A stretch of DNA of 23,976 nt from Sphacelaria rigidula (taxonomy: Eukaryota > Phaeophyceae > Sphacelariales). The first letter of the stretch is position 1, and every line of letters begins with the position of its first letter. Positions 1 to 11,500 of the stretch are shown one piece after another. The stretch lies in contig CAXNAA020000235.1 in NCBI GenBank assembly GCA_964200075.2, positions 1 through 23,976 of the forward strand, written 5' to 3'. The position numbers and the translations under genes were made by a program. Below the pieces are notes generated by a model. The model searched no databases and was not told where the DNA came from. It worked only from the letters and a program-made list of their open reading frames with translations.

Positions 1-1018
1 TCAATGGTCAAACGACCAAGGCAAGCAACGAATGAGTACGCCCCCCCCACCCCGCCCCCCCTGGGAACCCCCGAATGTCCTTGGATTGTCAGCCTGTAAG
101 CTTTCTCCGAGGCGACGCTCGCTGTCTAAGGATTAACCGGCCCGGTAGGCGGGCGATGTGTTCAATCGGCATCGTTTACACTTGAACCTCCCGAATTCGT
201 ACGTATACTGACAGCTACAAGCCTCGAACTCATACTGAGGATAGCACTATCTCAACACTTTTTCGGTCACGGGAGATAACACTCACAAAGAATTTGGGAC
301 TGCGGATGACAACACCCCTTGAGAGCATCTTCTCCCAACCCGACAAATGCTCACCAAACAACTGCAATTATTTCAACATTGTCGGTCAATCAGAAATATG
401 GCATTTCAGCTCTGTGGAATCCGCCACAAACGGGTACAATTTCCCCCGGGTATACATACGCACACTGAGACTGTCAAGCATGGGCTTCGGATACTTGCAA
501 ACGAGAACAGATCCAGGTATACGTACCCCTGTGGCCTTCCACGCCAAGATCGGGTATGCTGCGGTTCCGGCCGATCACACGGCCGTCAAATCAGGTGCTG
601 GCATCACGGTACAGTCTACGCCTGTTTGTGGCGGAAACGGCATCCAGGTATACCTGAATCTGACGTTTACCGCTATCATGTTCTTCCTTCGTCCCCAGGA
701 GACAGATTGAAACAGTTACCGTGCACTTCGCTTTTTCTAGTTTCGTACAGCGTATTCGAGTGCGCTCCACCTCGCCGGCGCTTCGAACTCATCCCTCAAG
801 CTCAAATGTCAGTAATGGTCACTAAGACGGTCCGGTGTACGGGTAGGCACCAAGGTGGGGATGCCCCGCCCACCCAATCATCCTCATCGAGCAAAAATAC
901 TTGCAACGTCCCCAGGCTCAACTCTGTACACGAGTGACCCTCCCCATTCGGGCGTTGGTCCCCCTATGTCCGCCACTGTGCAAATAGTACTTGTACACTG
1001 AATCCAACTGTGGTATAC
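1..1018. other. no recognised gene; probable intron of the WD40 gene
   Basis: No frame here resembles a protein family on either strand. The WD40 gene needs further exons to the left, so this stretch is most simply the continuation of its second intron. Translating past the exon end at about 1019 gives a non-WD-like peptide that stops near 916. A short C-rich tract lies at about 40-61. The open frames at 294-937 have unremarkable composition and no motif. Confidence 0.45.
40..61. repeat. C-rich low-complexity tract
   Basis: Nearly pure C broken by single A and G bases. It resembles the larger poly-C tracts near the right end of the window and has no visible coding content. Confidence 0.8.
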
Positions 1019-1151
1019 TGTAGCGCACCTGGGTGACAGCGTCCGTGTGGCAGTCCGAGTACGAGCCCAAAGCCGCCCCTGCCTTTCGAACATCGTAAAA
1101 CTCCACCGTGCAGCCCTTCCCTGCGGCGCAAAGGCGACCATCGTAGCCCAG
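1019..1151 (-). CDS. WD40 gene, second recognised coding exon
   Basis: The acceptor CCTCTGCAG lies just before base 1151, and the reading frame continues the first exon in phase 0. Translation is LGYDGRLCAAGKGCTVEFYDV.. followed by ..YSDCHTDAVTQVRY. The 3' end is uncertain: CAG|GTGCGC ends the exon at 1029 in phase 0, while the family phrase VTQVRF favours TACA|GTATAC, ending it at 1019 in phase 1. Either way blades 4-7 must follow on exons outside the window. Confidence 0.68.
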
Positions 1152-4100
1152 CTGCAGAGGGAGGGCACATGCAACCACGAACAGACGGCGCCGACGTTCA
1201 GGGGAGGGGGGGTGGTTACGACACAACTGTTCTTGTCAAAAACATTTGTCATTGTTGATTTGCCTATGTATGCCAGTGTAGTCGCTCACACAATACCGCG
1301 GTCGCCGGTGTGTAATCGACGTCTGCACGCTGTACTTCATAGTACACCAGTACAGTGCCTTGATGGCGCACACTAAAGGAAGTAAACATCCGACGCCATT
1401 CAGTACTATACAGTATCGAAGACTTGTTGGAAACGACGATTAGGCCGACTCCAACGGCAGGCGATCTGGTCCTGTACTCGTGGCTTACACCCTGGCGGAC
1501 GCGGTAATGTGGAAGCGACTACAGTGTGGAGAGCGACCACGCCGTGAGTACACAAACTCCAACTTCACGGTCGACGAGGGAAGGGGCCGCCGGACTTTCT
1601 CGCCAAAAAAGCAAGATGGGTGCTAATATATATATATATATATACTGACCTTCTTCCTGCGTGACGCCGGCTGACAATACATCTACATATCCCAAAACGT
1701 GTAGCCTGGCGTCCAGAAGAGATGGGATGGCAGTACACACACACACACATCTGGACCAACCGTGCGAGATTATGGTTAATGCGACCATAAGATTTTGGCC
1801 ATATGACAGTGACACGGTTGGCCATGTCGAATACATCACCGATGCATATAAACGGTTACAGCCGAAAAAACAGTTCAATCGGCTCAAGATTTACCACAAT
1901 GTCTTTGATATGTGTACCAGGCCCTGCGGAAGCTACGCAGTACTCCTGCCTTTTCGCCGGCCGGGACAGAGTCCTACATGCCCTGGACTTGAGGGTGGTC
2001 ACCGGCACGCAGGCTGTAGCCATTTTGTCGTGCTCTGACGTGTCCAAGAACAAGCTGGACAAAAATATGACATGTTGTGTGTTGGTTGAAAGACCAACAA
2101 GGGCGCAACAACGCAGGAGGTATACACGACCCCGAACAGCACAACCAAACCGACGAAGCGTCAAGGCAGGGACTCGGCGTTGAAGTCCAGCACCAAGAAA
2201 AAATAACGTGTACACGCAAGAGCTGCTGAAGTGTGGGGGTGCCCAATATTTGCCACAAAGAACATTAGAGGCTTCTTGTCAAGCTCGTGACGTTCGTCCC
2301 CCTCAGCATACCGAATTCTAATGGGGATGTGAGGGATATCTACTACGAGTACCGATCAGTGGTCTAGCGGCGAAAACGCTGCAAAACGAGCATCCCACCC
2401 CCGTCCGCTCAGCCGACGGCAACTGTCCGCCCTCCTCGGTCCATCGTTGCGTGAATGACGAGTATGTTGGTGCATGAACGTGAGATTTTTCGCATGCATT
2501 CACAGTGAGTATTCCGAACGGGCAGACCAATTGATGCATTTCTCCCCGACGCGCCTTCGTCCTTCCCTCGAGCCGCCCCTTCACCTGTCTGATGCGGTCC
2601 CACCGTGTGCCTTCTCAGGTTTAGGGCACTCCGACAAAGCTCCTGCCGTGGAGAGGATGAGATCTGCTCGCCCCCATGCAGAATATCTAGACCCGTACTA
2701 CATAGCGCACTGTCACGCCATCGACTACGCGGTGGGGGCACACCGGCGACCTCCTCAGCCCATTGCAAACGGCGGGTACCCAGCAGCGGGGACTACCATG
2801 CGGCCAAGGTGCGTACTAAATGAACCGATCCTGACATTGAGCTGTTGGTGCTTGCATACGGCGACCCCGACACCGTGGAATTTTGACAGCGCATGAGCAA
2901 CGAGGACAAACGGGCAAGCTCCAGAAGTGCGACACGAAGTTCCATCCGACGTCAGCGTAAGCCTCGGCAAAACAATAAACTTTGGTGCAGAATGACTTGA
3001 CCAGCGGTACTTTGAACAGAGGACTACTCGAGAAAAACAAATTACTTGGCTCTTGATCGTCACGCGCGGGGGCCCTGAGCGACCTCACGCTGACGGCTGT
3101 CGCCGGAGTTGTAGGGCACGTTGGTCGGGATCGGGAGGAAGAGCTGCGACGGTGGCAGCCGGCGGGCGCGGGTCTGTGACGGCTACGGAACCTGGCATGG
3201 GCGCTGTGAGTGAGGGACAAGACAGGCCTGTCCAGGGACCCTGCGCCACAGCTGTTACAGGCCGGCGAGGTGGAGGGGGGATGGCTATCGGGGCGGGTAT
3301 AATGGGCGGTAGGGTAGGAGGACCCGTTCGGCAGTCTGCAGCGGCGGTGATGGCGTACGCGGCGAAATGCGCCGGTGTTGTTGACTGCGGGCTGAGCGAG
3401 GGGGGGGGAGGGTAGCCCAGCAGTCAAAGGTGGCAGTGATGAGTGAGCCGCAGGGGGGGTATGGCGGCGGCGGCAGCAGTAGAGGCGACAGAAGAGAGTG
3501 TTGTTAGCGGGCTGGCGGTGGCGTCCCGCCGGTGCAATTCGGCGATGCGTCAGGCGGGTGGGTGGGGGGTAACCGGGATGCCGCCCGTGGGGGCCCCGCG
3601 GACATATCTTCTGGCCCGGCATGACGCGGGTGTTGGCGCCAGCACGGAGGCTCGCGGAGCGGCTCCATCGTCGTATCTTGCAGCAGTGACAGGCCGCGAG
3701 AGGCTGGGGACAGCGGCGGCAGCAGAAGCATACCTGACAAAGGCGGCTCTCCCCCTCCCTTCTAGTCGTGACTCGCAACCCCATTTGTTGTGGTGGCGTC
3801 ATGGTAGTGGGCTTGACCGTAGCATCCACAGATATGTTTCCAGTCCACATCATCCACTCCCAGAGTTTTTCTGGGAAGCATGTGAAGAAGGGACTCGTGG
3901 CTTCCATCGATGCTGATCAGTGGATGCTTGTACTCCTGGTATGCCCTCCGGGTTTGTTACGGCGCAGGGCTCAGACGCAGTGCAAGTCACTATAAACCGC
4001 ATTGTGAATGGCGGCCCTTGGTACACACTGGTGAACATAGTATACAACGGGATTGAAAATCCGAGGGATGGGAGCGAGAGTGCTTGGCCACACCACGGGC

Positions 4101-7100
4101 AGTATCCTTGACTGACGCAATCTCTGAGGGTGGGGCTGTTCGTTTCAACCCACCTGTTGACTAGATGCGACCTCCTCACCACATGTAACCGGGACCCCTT
4201 CCCTCAAGATTCGGGATTTTGTTCTGAAGGCCCTGCGAGCGCCGCATTCTGTTTACAAGACCGATACCGGTGGCCGAAGAGGGTACCCGGAGGGTGTATG
4301 TCGAGGAGGGTAAACGGCTGCTGGCTACTTTCTTTTTTCTCGACGTACGAAATGCTTTTGCGCAAGTCGCCGCGGACCCGGGACTTCTGTTCATCAAGTC
4401 CCGGCAGCACACGGAGTCGTACGTGAACAAAATCCACTTGTGTATCACCACAGAACATGCCTTCGCGCTGCTGTCCCGACTTGGACGCCCGCAGGAAGCA
4501 CGTGGGTGAGTCTGACGGTGTATTCGAATACTGGGGAGGAGGGCGACTCTCGGGACCAGATTCCCGCAATGAACTTCAACGGGCGCGGGTGGGGCGTTGA
4601 ACTGGAAAAGAGGATTCACCACAAGGGTGGTGAAAAAACCTCCGTTTCCCATGCTCAGAAGCTCCGCCGAATCGACGTCATCTGCGATCACGTGTACGAG
4701 ACGACCGGGAATGTCCTCGACCGACCAGTTATTTTTTTCTGACACTTTCTTGCCCCTGAGAAAGGGGCGAAATACGGCCATTTTGGGAGCGACTGATTTT
4801 TTTTGCGGCCGTTCGTCCACACAATTCAACAGCGAGCGGCAAAAAAAGAAAAAGAAGCCTCCAACTAAAAAAACAGCCGAGAAATCAAAATAAACTTGAA
4901 AATCAGATCGGACACGGGTAAGGGCTCGTACAAACATAACCGACTAGACACAGAGGATATACGTATGACTTTTGTACGGGAGAAGATACCAGGAAGACTA
5001 AAGCCAACTGGACGTGGCGCTCTTACCGCCTGCTCATTCCGGATACCAGCGACGACCTGCCACGCCGTTACACCGCATCTCGCATGTTTCAACATCCCCC
5101 CCACAGCTGGCTATATCTCGATCAACACAGCAGTTACAGAGACATATCAATCTGCTCTCTGTATAGGTGAGACGCATGCCTACCAGTCCTCCAGTTCTGG
5201 CAGCTCATGCCCTTGCTGCAGATAAACACACCGAGGTAAAGTGAGAGCCATCTACTACAAAAATGGACCTATTCCGAGAAGTGGTTGGTGCACTTTTGGT
5301 CTTGACCGATGGCTAGTAGCTACTTGTACCTGTTTGTAGAGCGTGCAGTGCCAGAAATCGTTGACCGCGTGTCGGACGGGCATATTGGAAAATAACTTTT
5401 TGGCGATCAACATCTGTCGGCGCTCCTTTGAAAGAGGTATCCTTCGCTGGTTTATGCGCTGTACTCGGTGGGATCAAGCTAGACATCGTTGAGGATATGT
5501 GCTTCGGAGACGCCCTGCAGCGGCATATCAGCATCAATGTGACTTTGTGCTTCGTTCATTTCTTGGCCTACGTCGCGTCTTGTTTTTGGGCCGGTGGTGA
5601 AAAACGTAGCACAAAATCAGGCGCAACACTTGCTGTGTTTTCAGGTGATCTCGGACCTCACTCACGGGTGAGTGGGGTGTCCGTGACATTCTAGATCGAT
5701 ACCATCCGTCGTAAAAGTTTGTCTTACTGGCGGCAGAGTTTGTCTCAGTTCGACTCCAAATAAGGGCATGTCTTCGCAGTTTGTTTATCGATCGAAAAAG
5801 TGGGGCGGTGGAATCGATTTGAGCGAATTTTTCTCGTTTTGATGCAGTTGGGTTCCGATGGATTTTCAAGCTTTCAATCGGAAAAATATAGTAAAATTCG
5901 TGAAACGGCACATGGAAGATGCGCAAGTTTTCGCCAACAAAAATAAACAAAGCACACCCAACTGCTGCAGTGTATCTATCCCTGGGCTCAACTCGTGCTC
6001 CATGCTGCAGGGTTGCGGTGGTAGCGGAGAAGGAGTTAGTTGGATGGGGTTTGCATGGTCCTGAGAACGGGTGTTTTCTCTGGCGTGGTGGTCCGTAAGA
6101 CAGGAGTCAAGCGCCGCTTCGTGCCTTTTGACCGCATGTTTCTGATCGAAAACGATTGTTTCTTACCTCGATGCACTCTTCTCCGCGCGCCGCTGATCAT
6201 AATTTTGAGTTGAAGCCTTTGGGGAACATGAATGCGGTGGATCTATCAGATCGGCGAAAAAAATTCGACCGCATTTTTTTTATCGGAAAAAAATGTGCTA
6301 AGGGCCTGTCTGAGCACATTAGTTTTCGATTGAAATTGTGCGGTGGAAAGCAATAATCCTGATCCGATAGGTCGTAGTTTCAACCATCTTCGTTAATTTT
6401 GAATATGGTTGAAATCAGGGGTGTCAGATCGGGATTTTTGCCTTACACCGCACGATTTCGATCGAAAACTCATGTTCCAAGACAGGCCCGAAGGTCGTGT
6501 CTCATCAAAATGTTTGCGTGTCGAAAACGTGCGGTCGAGTCGAATTCGCTCGTTTCTGATTCACCCACGATATTTATTTTCTCAGATGGTTGAGAACATG
6601 GATGCCGTGGACGCATCAGGTAAGAGCAAATTCGATTCCACCGTATATTTTCGAGTCGAAAATTATTTGATAAGAAACGGCCTAAGGCACACCTTAACCC
6701 AACGTTGATTTTCCTTTATTTGAGTGAGAACACTAACATCAGGATCTTGTGCGGCTGACAGTCTCGACTGTTCCGCAGAAACGCTCTAGGCCAAATCGGC
6801 GCCTCATGCACCGAGTTGAGGCTGCCAACGCACACACTGTCTATGACACCCTGTACAACCTACTTGCCCGAGGGTTTGGTACGCCTTGGGTTGGGGTTAG
6901 GTGGCGTTATTTCGAAAATGTGTCAACCATGAAAAATTTGGAGGCGAACTGGGACAAACCCACCGCCTCACTGGTCACCACAGCACTGAACCGATACTGG
7001 TACTGTCTGTACCGTCTACTGTTGTGCCGTACAGACAACTTCATCTCAACAAAGATACGATCTGACGACGTCTACTTGCGACCACTCACGGCCATGCTCC

Positions 7101-7623
7101 ATATTTCCTCCCCCGACTGTCCGAAGCACATGGCACTCTTGCCCGACGTCCTTGTGTCCCAGCCCTTCACTGTGCCATCCTCTGATGCGGAGAACAGGGC
7201 GAATGGGTCACCAGGTGCGAAGGCTAGCTGGGTGATGGGTCCATCATGCCCTTGCCGCATCGCGTCCTGCTGGTAGCACAAGGTATCCCTGGCGTACAGC
7301 TTGACTTCGCGGCAGGACAGTGCCGCCGCTAGCTTGCTTCCATCGCAATTCCTTTCTATGTGCGTGACATATTCATACCCGTTCTCTTCTTCATCATTGT
7401 CGTTATCGCTATAAGTCTCCCCAGGCTGAGCCCCAGGTACCGTTTGCCAGAAGGGTGCTGGGTCCGTTACTGTGGTAGCTGGAGCAGCCGCCGCCCTGCT
7501 ACGTTCCACGGCCGTAATTACAGACTTCGTGAGCGAGAATTTGGGCAGCTGCGAGCCCGCTGATGGCAACGTTGAAGAGTTGCTGCGAAAACCCTTCTCC
7601 TCTTCCGGAAAATCCACCTCCAT
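1019..7623 (-). CDS. WD40-repeat protein, WDR89-like, 5' part of the gene (partial)
   Basis: Two exons can be joined in phase: 7623-7090, then 1151 to 1029 or 1019. The junction reads EEIWSMA|LGYDGRLCAAG, a typical WD-blade transition. The N-terminal 80 residues are acidic and Ser-rich. Blade 1 starts near residue 85 (YVTHIERN..), and blade 2 is a clear GH..WD repeat (GHDGP at 125-129, GWD at 154-156). Blade 3 spans the intron, and blade 4 begins with LGSYSDCHTDAVTQ. The phrase D(V)R..LGSY..HTDxVTQVR is characteristic of WDR89-type proteins as I know them. Such proteins are single seven-blade propellers used as protein-interaction platforms; a specific function is not shown here. Blades 4-7 are missing and should lie left of the window. 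The start at 7623 is the last plausible ATG with good context (GTGATGG); the frame stays open upstream, so a longer N-terminus is possible. Confidence 0.75.
1480..1750 (+). repeat. SINE-like interspersed repeat, copy A
   Basis: It aligns over its length with 12022-12378. Shared blocks are GTGGAGAGCGAC..GTGAGT.CACAAA, CGGTCGACGAGGGAA, ACCTTC.TCCT..GTGAC.CCGGCTG and GGCGTCCAGAA.AGATGGGA. The tRNA-like head (about 1480-1520) lacks about 20 bp of the A-box region seen in copy B. A (TA)n run has expanded inside it (1626-1644), and the copy ends in a (CA)n run. Confidence 0.65.
1626..1644. repeat. (AT)n microsatellite
   Basis: A perfect AT dinucleotide run inside the SINE-like copy A. It stands where copy B has a complex A-rich stretch, so it expanded after insertion. 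Confidence 0.95.
2816..3907 (-). CDS. 363-codon open frame in GC-rich DNA, doubtful
   Basis: It begins with ATG at 3907. Its N-terminal third has a cysteine cluster (CQVCFCCRRCPQPL), and its middle is rich in Arg, Pro, Ser and His. I recognise no domain. The plus strand is open too (3053-3415 and 3443-3916), as expected where strand composition is skewed (G-rich plus strand, C-rich minus), so the frame may have no coding meaning. It lies on the same strand as the WD40 gene but within its intron. A decayed mobile-element protein is possible, but no catalytic motif is visible. Confidence 0.15.
   Translation of the reverse strand: MEATSPFFTCFPEKLWEWMMWTGNISVDATVKPTTMTPPQQMGLRVTTRREGESRLCQVCFCCRRCPQPLAACHCCKIRRWSRSASLRAGANTRVMPGQKICPRGPHGRHPGYPPPTRLTHRRIAPAGRHRQPANNTLFCRLYCCRRRHTPPAAHSSLPPLTAGLPSPPLAQPAVNNTGAFRRVRHHRRCRLPNGSSYPTAHYTRPDSHPPSTSPACNSCGAGSLDRPVLSLTHSAHARFRSRHRPAPAGCHRRSSSSRSRPTCPTTPATAVSVRSLRAPARDDQEPSNLFFSSSPLFKVPLVKSFCTKVYCFAEAYADVGWNFVSHFWSLPVCPRCSCAVKIPRCRGRRMQAPTAQCQDRFI
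3920..4740 (+). pseudogene. decayed plus-strand coding relic, unknown protein
   Basis: Several adjacent plus-strand segments look protein-like but sit in different frames. They are 3950-4111 (GFVTAQGSDAVQVTINRIV, then WYTLVNIVYNGIENPRDG), about 4205-4315 (IRDFVLKALRAPHSVYKTD), 4285-4509 (EEGKRLLATFFFLDVRNAF, then IKSRQHTESYVNKIHLCI) and 4510-4740 (NFNGRGWGVELEKRIHH, then RRIDVICDHVYETTGNVL). Codon third positions look GC-biased. The frame changes and stops suggest a disrupted gene; unrecognised introns could explain some breaks. I cannot name the family. It lies antisense inside the WD40 intron, which fits an inserted or relocated fragment. Confidence 0.35.
5780..6720. repeat. block of diverged AT-rich direct repeats, period about 330-365 bp
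   Basis: Related phrases recur in order. TATCGATCGAAAAAG (about 5786), TTTCTGATCGAAAACG (about 6138) and TTTCGATCGAAAACTC (about 6457) are one set. GAACATGAATGCGGTGGAT (about 6226) and GAACATGGATGCCGTGGAC (about 6593) are another. The units are strongly diverged, so boundaries are uncertain. Homopolymer A and T runs are frequent and no coding content is credible. Confidence 0.45.
6775..6975 (+). repeat. dispersed 200-bp repeat, copy 1
   Basis: It aligns in direct orientation with 10796-10980. Shared phrases are AAATCGGCGCCT, CTGCCAACGCACAC, TTGC(C/T)CGAGGGT and GTACGCCTTGGGT.GGGGTTAG, then TTCGAAAA.. and TCAACCAT. It carries one telomere-like GGGTTAG motif. It ends about 115 bp short of the WD40 exon, inside that gene's large intron. 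Confidence 0.7.
7090..7623 (-). CDS. WD40 gene, first recognised coding exon
   Basis: It has 178 codons from ATG (7623-7621) to ..WSMA, followed by the donor GTGAGT (7089-7084) in phase 0. It encodes the acidic N-terminal tail (MEVDFPEEEKGF.., and DNDNDEEENGYEY just before the first blade) plus blades 1, 2 and the start of blade 3. The opposite-strand open frame at 6749-7276 is partly a shadow of this exon. Confidence 0.78.
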
Positions 7624-8245
7624 CACGGTAGGCGGTATCTCGACGTGACAGGGTGTATCGGGTGAGTAGTGGTTCACCCAGCTTTGACCGCATTGTCTTG
7701 GTACATGACTACGGCATATAGATATGCGGAATTGCTTCGCATACTCTATTGTCATCCAAAGTGTGGGCGTAGCACCGCAGCTAGGGTCAGTTTGTATATG
7801 TTGTCTCGTCAGTCCTACGCCGCACGGTAGTAGATAAGCAGCTAGTTCAGCTGTAAACATTGGGCTTTGGAGAGCGCAGAGTTGAAATGTGACCGAGGGT
7901 AACGGGGAGGGCTGATAAAACACACACGCCAACACCTGGACCCGTTTTACCACTTCCGCCGTGTCCTCCCCGTCTGCCCCTTTCGGCAGCCGGAGCCCAC
8001 ATGCGGCTTGCCCGACGCGGCTAGCTGCAGTCGGTACAGCACAGTGCCATCCTCGACAATCCAGTTGTCGTTGACAACAACAGCAGCAGTGGCAATACCC
8101 GTTGCAGCCAGCTACCACCACAGTTGGCTCTATTCAGACGATAAGCGAAAATACAGCAAACATCCCTTCGCATCTAACTTTGTTCCAAGACTTGAAGGAT
8201 CAAATTCTAAAGCACAAGCCCCCGAAATACAAGGACAAGTCCATC
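7624..8245. promoter_or_regulatory. intergenic region between divergent genes, probable bidirectional promoter
   Basis: It separates the start of the WD40 gene (minus) from that of the hydrolase gene (plus), so both 5' regions must lie here. I see no convincing TATA box or known operator. The WD40 frame stays open upstream of its assumed ATG through most of this region, so part may be coding or 5' UTR. If so, the true promoter would be close to 8110-8245. Confidence 0.4.
7947..8111 (-). other. possible minus-strand coding segment upstream of the WD40 start
   Basis: One minus frame reads TGIATAAVVVNDNWIVEDGT then VLYRLQLAASGKPHVGSG and stops at 7947. An in-frame TAG|CTG at 8112 could serve as a splice acceptor. 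The peptide looks more protein-like than the overlapping frames and could be an upstream exon of the WD40 gene. No donor links it convincingly to 7623, and I do not recognise the peptide. Confidence 0.2.
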
Positions 8246-8506
8246 ATGACCAGGCGACGGCGGCCAGGTGCTGCGAGCAGCATACTGCTGGCCCTTTTGG
8301 CAGCAGCTGTTGTGTTACGATTAGCGCAGGGCTATGGCTGGTGCACAGAGTGCTGGAATTGGGATGGCCGGCGTCAAAACACGAGAGATGGGCTACGGTG
8401 GCCGGCGGGAGACGGAGCGGTGATAACATATATCAACGGCATATTTCACTCCGTTCCCGAGTGGGAGAAGATCACCGGAAAGTTGGAGGCGCTGTTTGGG
8501 CACGAG
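8246..8506 (+). CDS. hydrolase exon 1: signal anchor and first strand
   Basis: It has 87 codons, MTRRRRPGAA to ..EALFGHE, with donor GTACGA at 8507 in phase 0. ATG 8246 is followed by four Arg and a roughly 16-residue hydrophobic segment, then a Cys/Trp-rich stretch (YGWCTECWNWDG) and the first core strand ITYINGIFHS. The frame stays open upstream to 8102 without an ATG. If the intron were retained, the frame would continue for 100 codons to a stop at 8807-8809. Confidence 0.75.
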
Positions 8507-11500
8507 GTACGAAGTACTGTTGACAGCGGGGATGAGAATATTCCATCTCCCGAAGATGTGTGTTGGGCCCCGGGAAAACATGATCGGAAGTTGTTATGGT
8601 GGAGGAGAGGGTGTTGCATTGGTATCAAGACCCTCAGGCAGGCAACACGGAGAGTCGTGATATGGGCAAGCGATTTCGTGCTACTCGGTCCGATCGGCAA
8701 TCAGTTCCCTGGGAAGACGGTACAACGGCCAGCAGTTGCACAGCAGCAGGGGAGGGGGGGGAGGGGGGGGTACATGATCTTGCATGCCGTAGTCGCTAGG
8801 CCAAATTGAAAACTAGTAAAAGTAGGTGAGCAGGCCTCACGAGGGTGAAGGCAGGAATAAATGAACTTGATGTCCAAGTGGCATTTGCGGCTTTTAACCC
8901 CGTGGGTGAGATGTTCCTGTAGTTCCTATTATAATATCTTGGGCAAACGTCACAGTAGGGTATACCATGGTGCATTAGCGACAAACCTGGGTACCCTCTT
9001 TGAGTTGAGAAGAAATGAGAGCAGCTGATTGGTCAACGACCATTTTCACCCGGCGGCGGCGGTAGACGGCCACGGTTTACCCTGCTGTGACTACTTTGTT
9101 AATAGTGCGTATTTACACTAACTGAGAGCATTATCGGGATTTTTTTAGGAGTCATGCCCGCCGCTCCACCCGATTCTTTCGGCAAATTACGGATCTTTCA
9201 AGGGCCCTGCCAACTGCAGACAAAACTTGAAGTAAAGCTCATGTGGGCGAGGGTTGAGCAGGGGGATCGCCTGTTTTTTAGTATTTTAGTGTTTCGCAAG
9301 CGATAAGGTCGCCGTAGTCAACACCTGATGAAGAAGACACGACGGAGAAAGAACTAGATCAAGCATCCTATCACCATTACACGAGAGTATATACGTGGGA
9401 AATCTCTGAAGGTACCAGCTCAACGAACCCAAATCAATTTCATCGACTACAGCGCACAAACTGGCGATGGATGTCTCTCCGACGGCACCAACACACTACC
9501 AGCTACCGGTATTTGTACAAGCCCAGAATTCATTTTCCGTTCTGCCCTTCCGAAACGTCATGGCTGATAACATATGCTTTACGGAACCCGGCGCGATATC
9601 CTTCGCACATACGAGTCGCACGTTCTAGCAGCCATCGTGTTGGGCCAAAAATTGTGCTCATAAGCTCAGTAAATAGTGCAATATTCTTTGGTCGTGCTGT
9701 CGACCTTACTTTCCACTTTTATTTCACAAGAAGGGTATCCCACAACATCACTGCAAAACACAGGTCGTAGCCATGTGTCTTGGCTACACACCATGACTTT
9801 GAATTGTACTTCGTATGGAAGGGATAAGCCCCTTCGTAGGTTCTACAAGGCGTTGGTCTCTTCTTCAGCGGTTTGGTGCGGAGTACACACCGGGTTGTGT
9901 CGTGTGTGGGCGAGCCAGCTGGGCTGAATTTGCATAGCAAAGATGCCCCGCGTTTATCCGAGGAATGTTCCTTCAGGGGTATTCCTCCGAGGTATTCCTC
10001 TGAGGAATTCCAGGAACGGTTCTGCCTCTATCTGTGTAACCCCGGCCAGAACTACGGTTCTGGACGGCCATCTGACGTCACTCTACCTGTCAATCTATGG
10101 TGGCATTTACATTCGTATCAGTTAGTTATCTGTGGGCAGAAATATCGTCAACCATGTGCACGGTTTTTGAGCATACAAGATGCGGCCTAAACGACAACCA
10201 AAGCAACATGATGAGCTCCGCGGTTTCACCGCACATGGCTCTCTCTGTCGAATTCAAGCTCTCTGGGTCTCGTACTGCTTCATGTTGAGCTTGAGGCAGG
10301 CATCACGCCCTTCGCGTACCTGTTCGCGCTTCGAATTATGTCGACCAGGCTTGTCTTCGTGCTTGAAATCCAGGGTAACACTGTGCAGTCAGTGTTGGAT
10401 AGGGGCTGTGTACTAAGGCAAAATCTAGGTCGCTTCGACTTCCCAATATTCCGAAGTTTGTCCAACTCTTCGGTCGAGACTTTTCATTCACGGCATGAAT
10501 GAAATGCCGTCAAACGTCAAACGTCAAAGCATTCTCATGGATTCCTCATGTTCTGTAAATCGTGCATCATGCACATATGCTTTTTGTTCCAAAGAACTGT
10601 TACCATGTAGCGCAGGTGATTTCCACATTTGATATTAGAGAAATTTGGGAAACGCGTGATTCCTGCAGTAGAACTAAAAGGGTCGTGTATCCATGGTTGA
10701 CAACATGACTACTTGACTTGAGACCTGAGAAAGTTTTGAGAAAATTTATGGTTTGGGGGAGGTGAGCAGTGGACGCAACTCGTCCAGAACGTGTTTTTCT
10801 CGAAATCGGCGCCTGCGGCGTCGATTTCAGGTCTGCCAACGCACACCTTGCCTAGGGAAACGTATGCACCCCCCTTGCTCGAGGGTCTCGTACGCCTTGG
10901 GTCGGGGTTAGGATTAGGGTTAGCGTTATTGTTAGCTTGTTCGAAAAATCAACCATAGATATACGCCCAAAACTTCAGGTCGCCTCGATTTCTGTCAGTC
11001 TTCCCGTAAACAGTTATTGTGTTAACGGGATGAAACATCCGTGAATCCTCCGCAAAGTATCATGAGAGTAACTTGACATGACATGGCTCTTTCCGACGTG
11101 CTGCTTGGCTTGAATCGATCGCATGTTCCCACCTGTTCTCAGGCCGTGTCTATAGGCCACCTGAGCATACCTGTACAGGTATGGTGAACAGCGCACAGAG
11201 TTCGAACACGTGAGAACGTGAATAGCAAAACGGATTGTTTTTGGTGAAATAGTCGACGGAGTGCAGAAGTGCTGATGGTCATGATCCAACCCACACGATA
11301 GAAAATTGCGAGGCGTGTACGAGGGGAGAGAGATTGGTTGATCCCTTGAGACCACGGACCGCGGACTCGTTTCGAGGAAAGGAAGAGGTTCAAAGTGCAG
11401 AAAAAAAAATAGAGCTCCTTAGGCAACCAAATCTGACGCCCCTTGACTGATGTGCATTCATCATTTGAACGAATACGACGAGAAGGCATATCGTAGGTGG

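Larger units (their letters stand above)
1152..7089 (-). other. large intron of the WD40 gene (5,938 bp), repeat-rich
   Basis: It is bounded by GTGAGT and ..TGCAG on the minus strand, with the flanking reading frames in phase. It contains a SINE-like element, an AT microsatellite, a GC-rich block at 3053-3600, a plus-strand coding relic, a block of diverged AT-rich repeats and one copy of a 200-bp dispersed repeat. No further WD blade is visible inside it and none is needed at the junction. Confidence 0.6.

Noticed and set aside
6749-7276. 175-codon plus-strand open frame
   Set aside because: Its first part is the dispersed repeat (6775-6975) and its second part is antisense to the WD40 exon.
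10214-10495. Open stretch without an early ATG (..LEIQGNTVQSVLDRG..)
   Set aside because: It recalls a retroelement protein fragment, but it is short, lacks a catalytic motif I can defend, and has no matching neighbours.
10491-10528. Small hairpin ACGGCAT..ATGCCGT and triple GTCAAAC repeat as a regulatory site
   Set aside because: It is very short and lies deep in a repeat-rich intron with no adjacent gene start.
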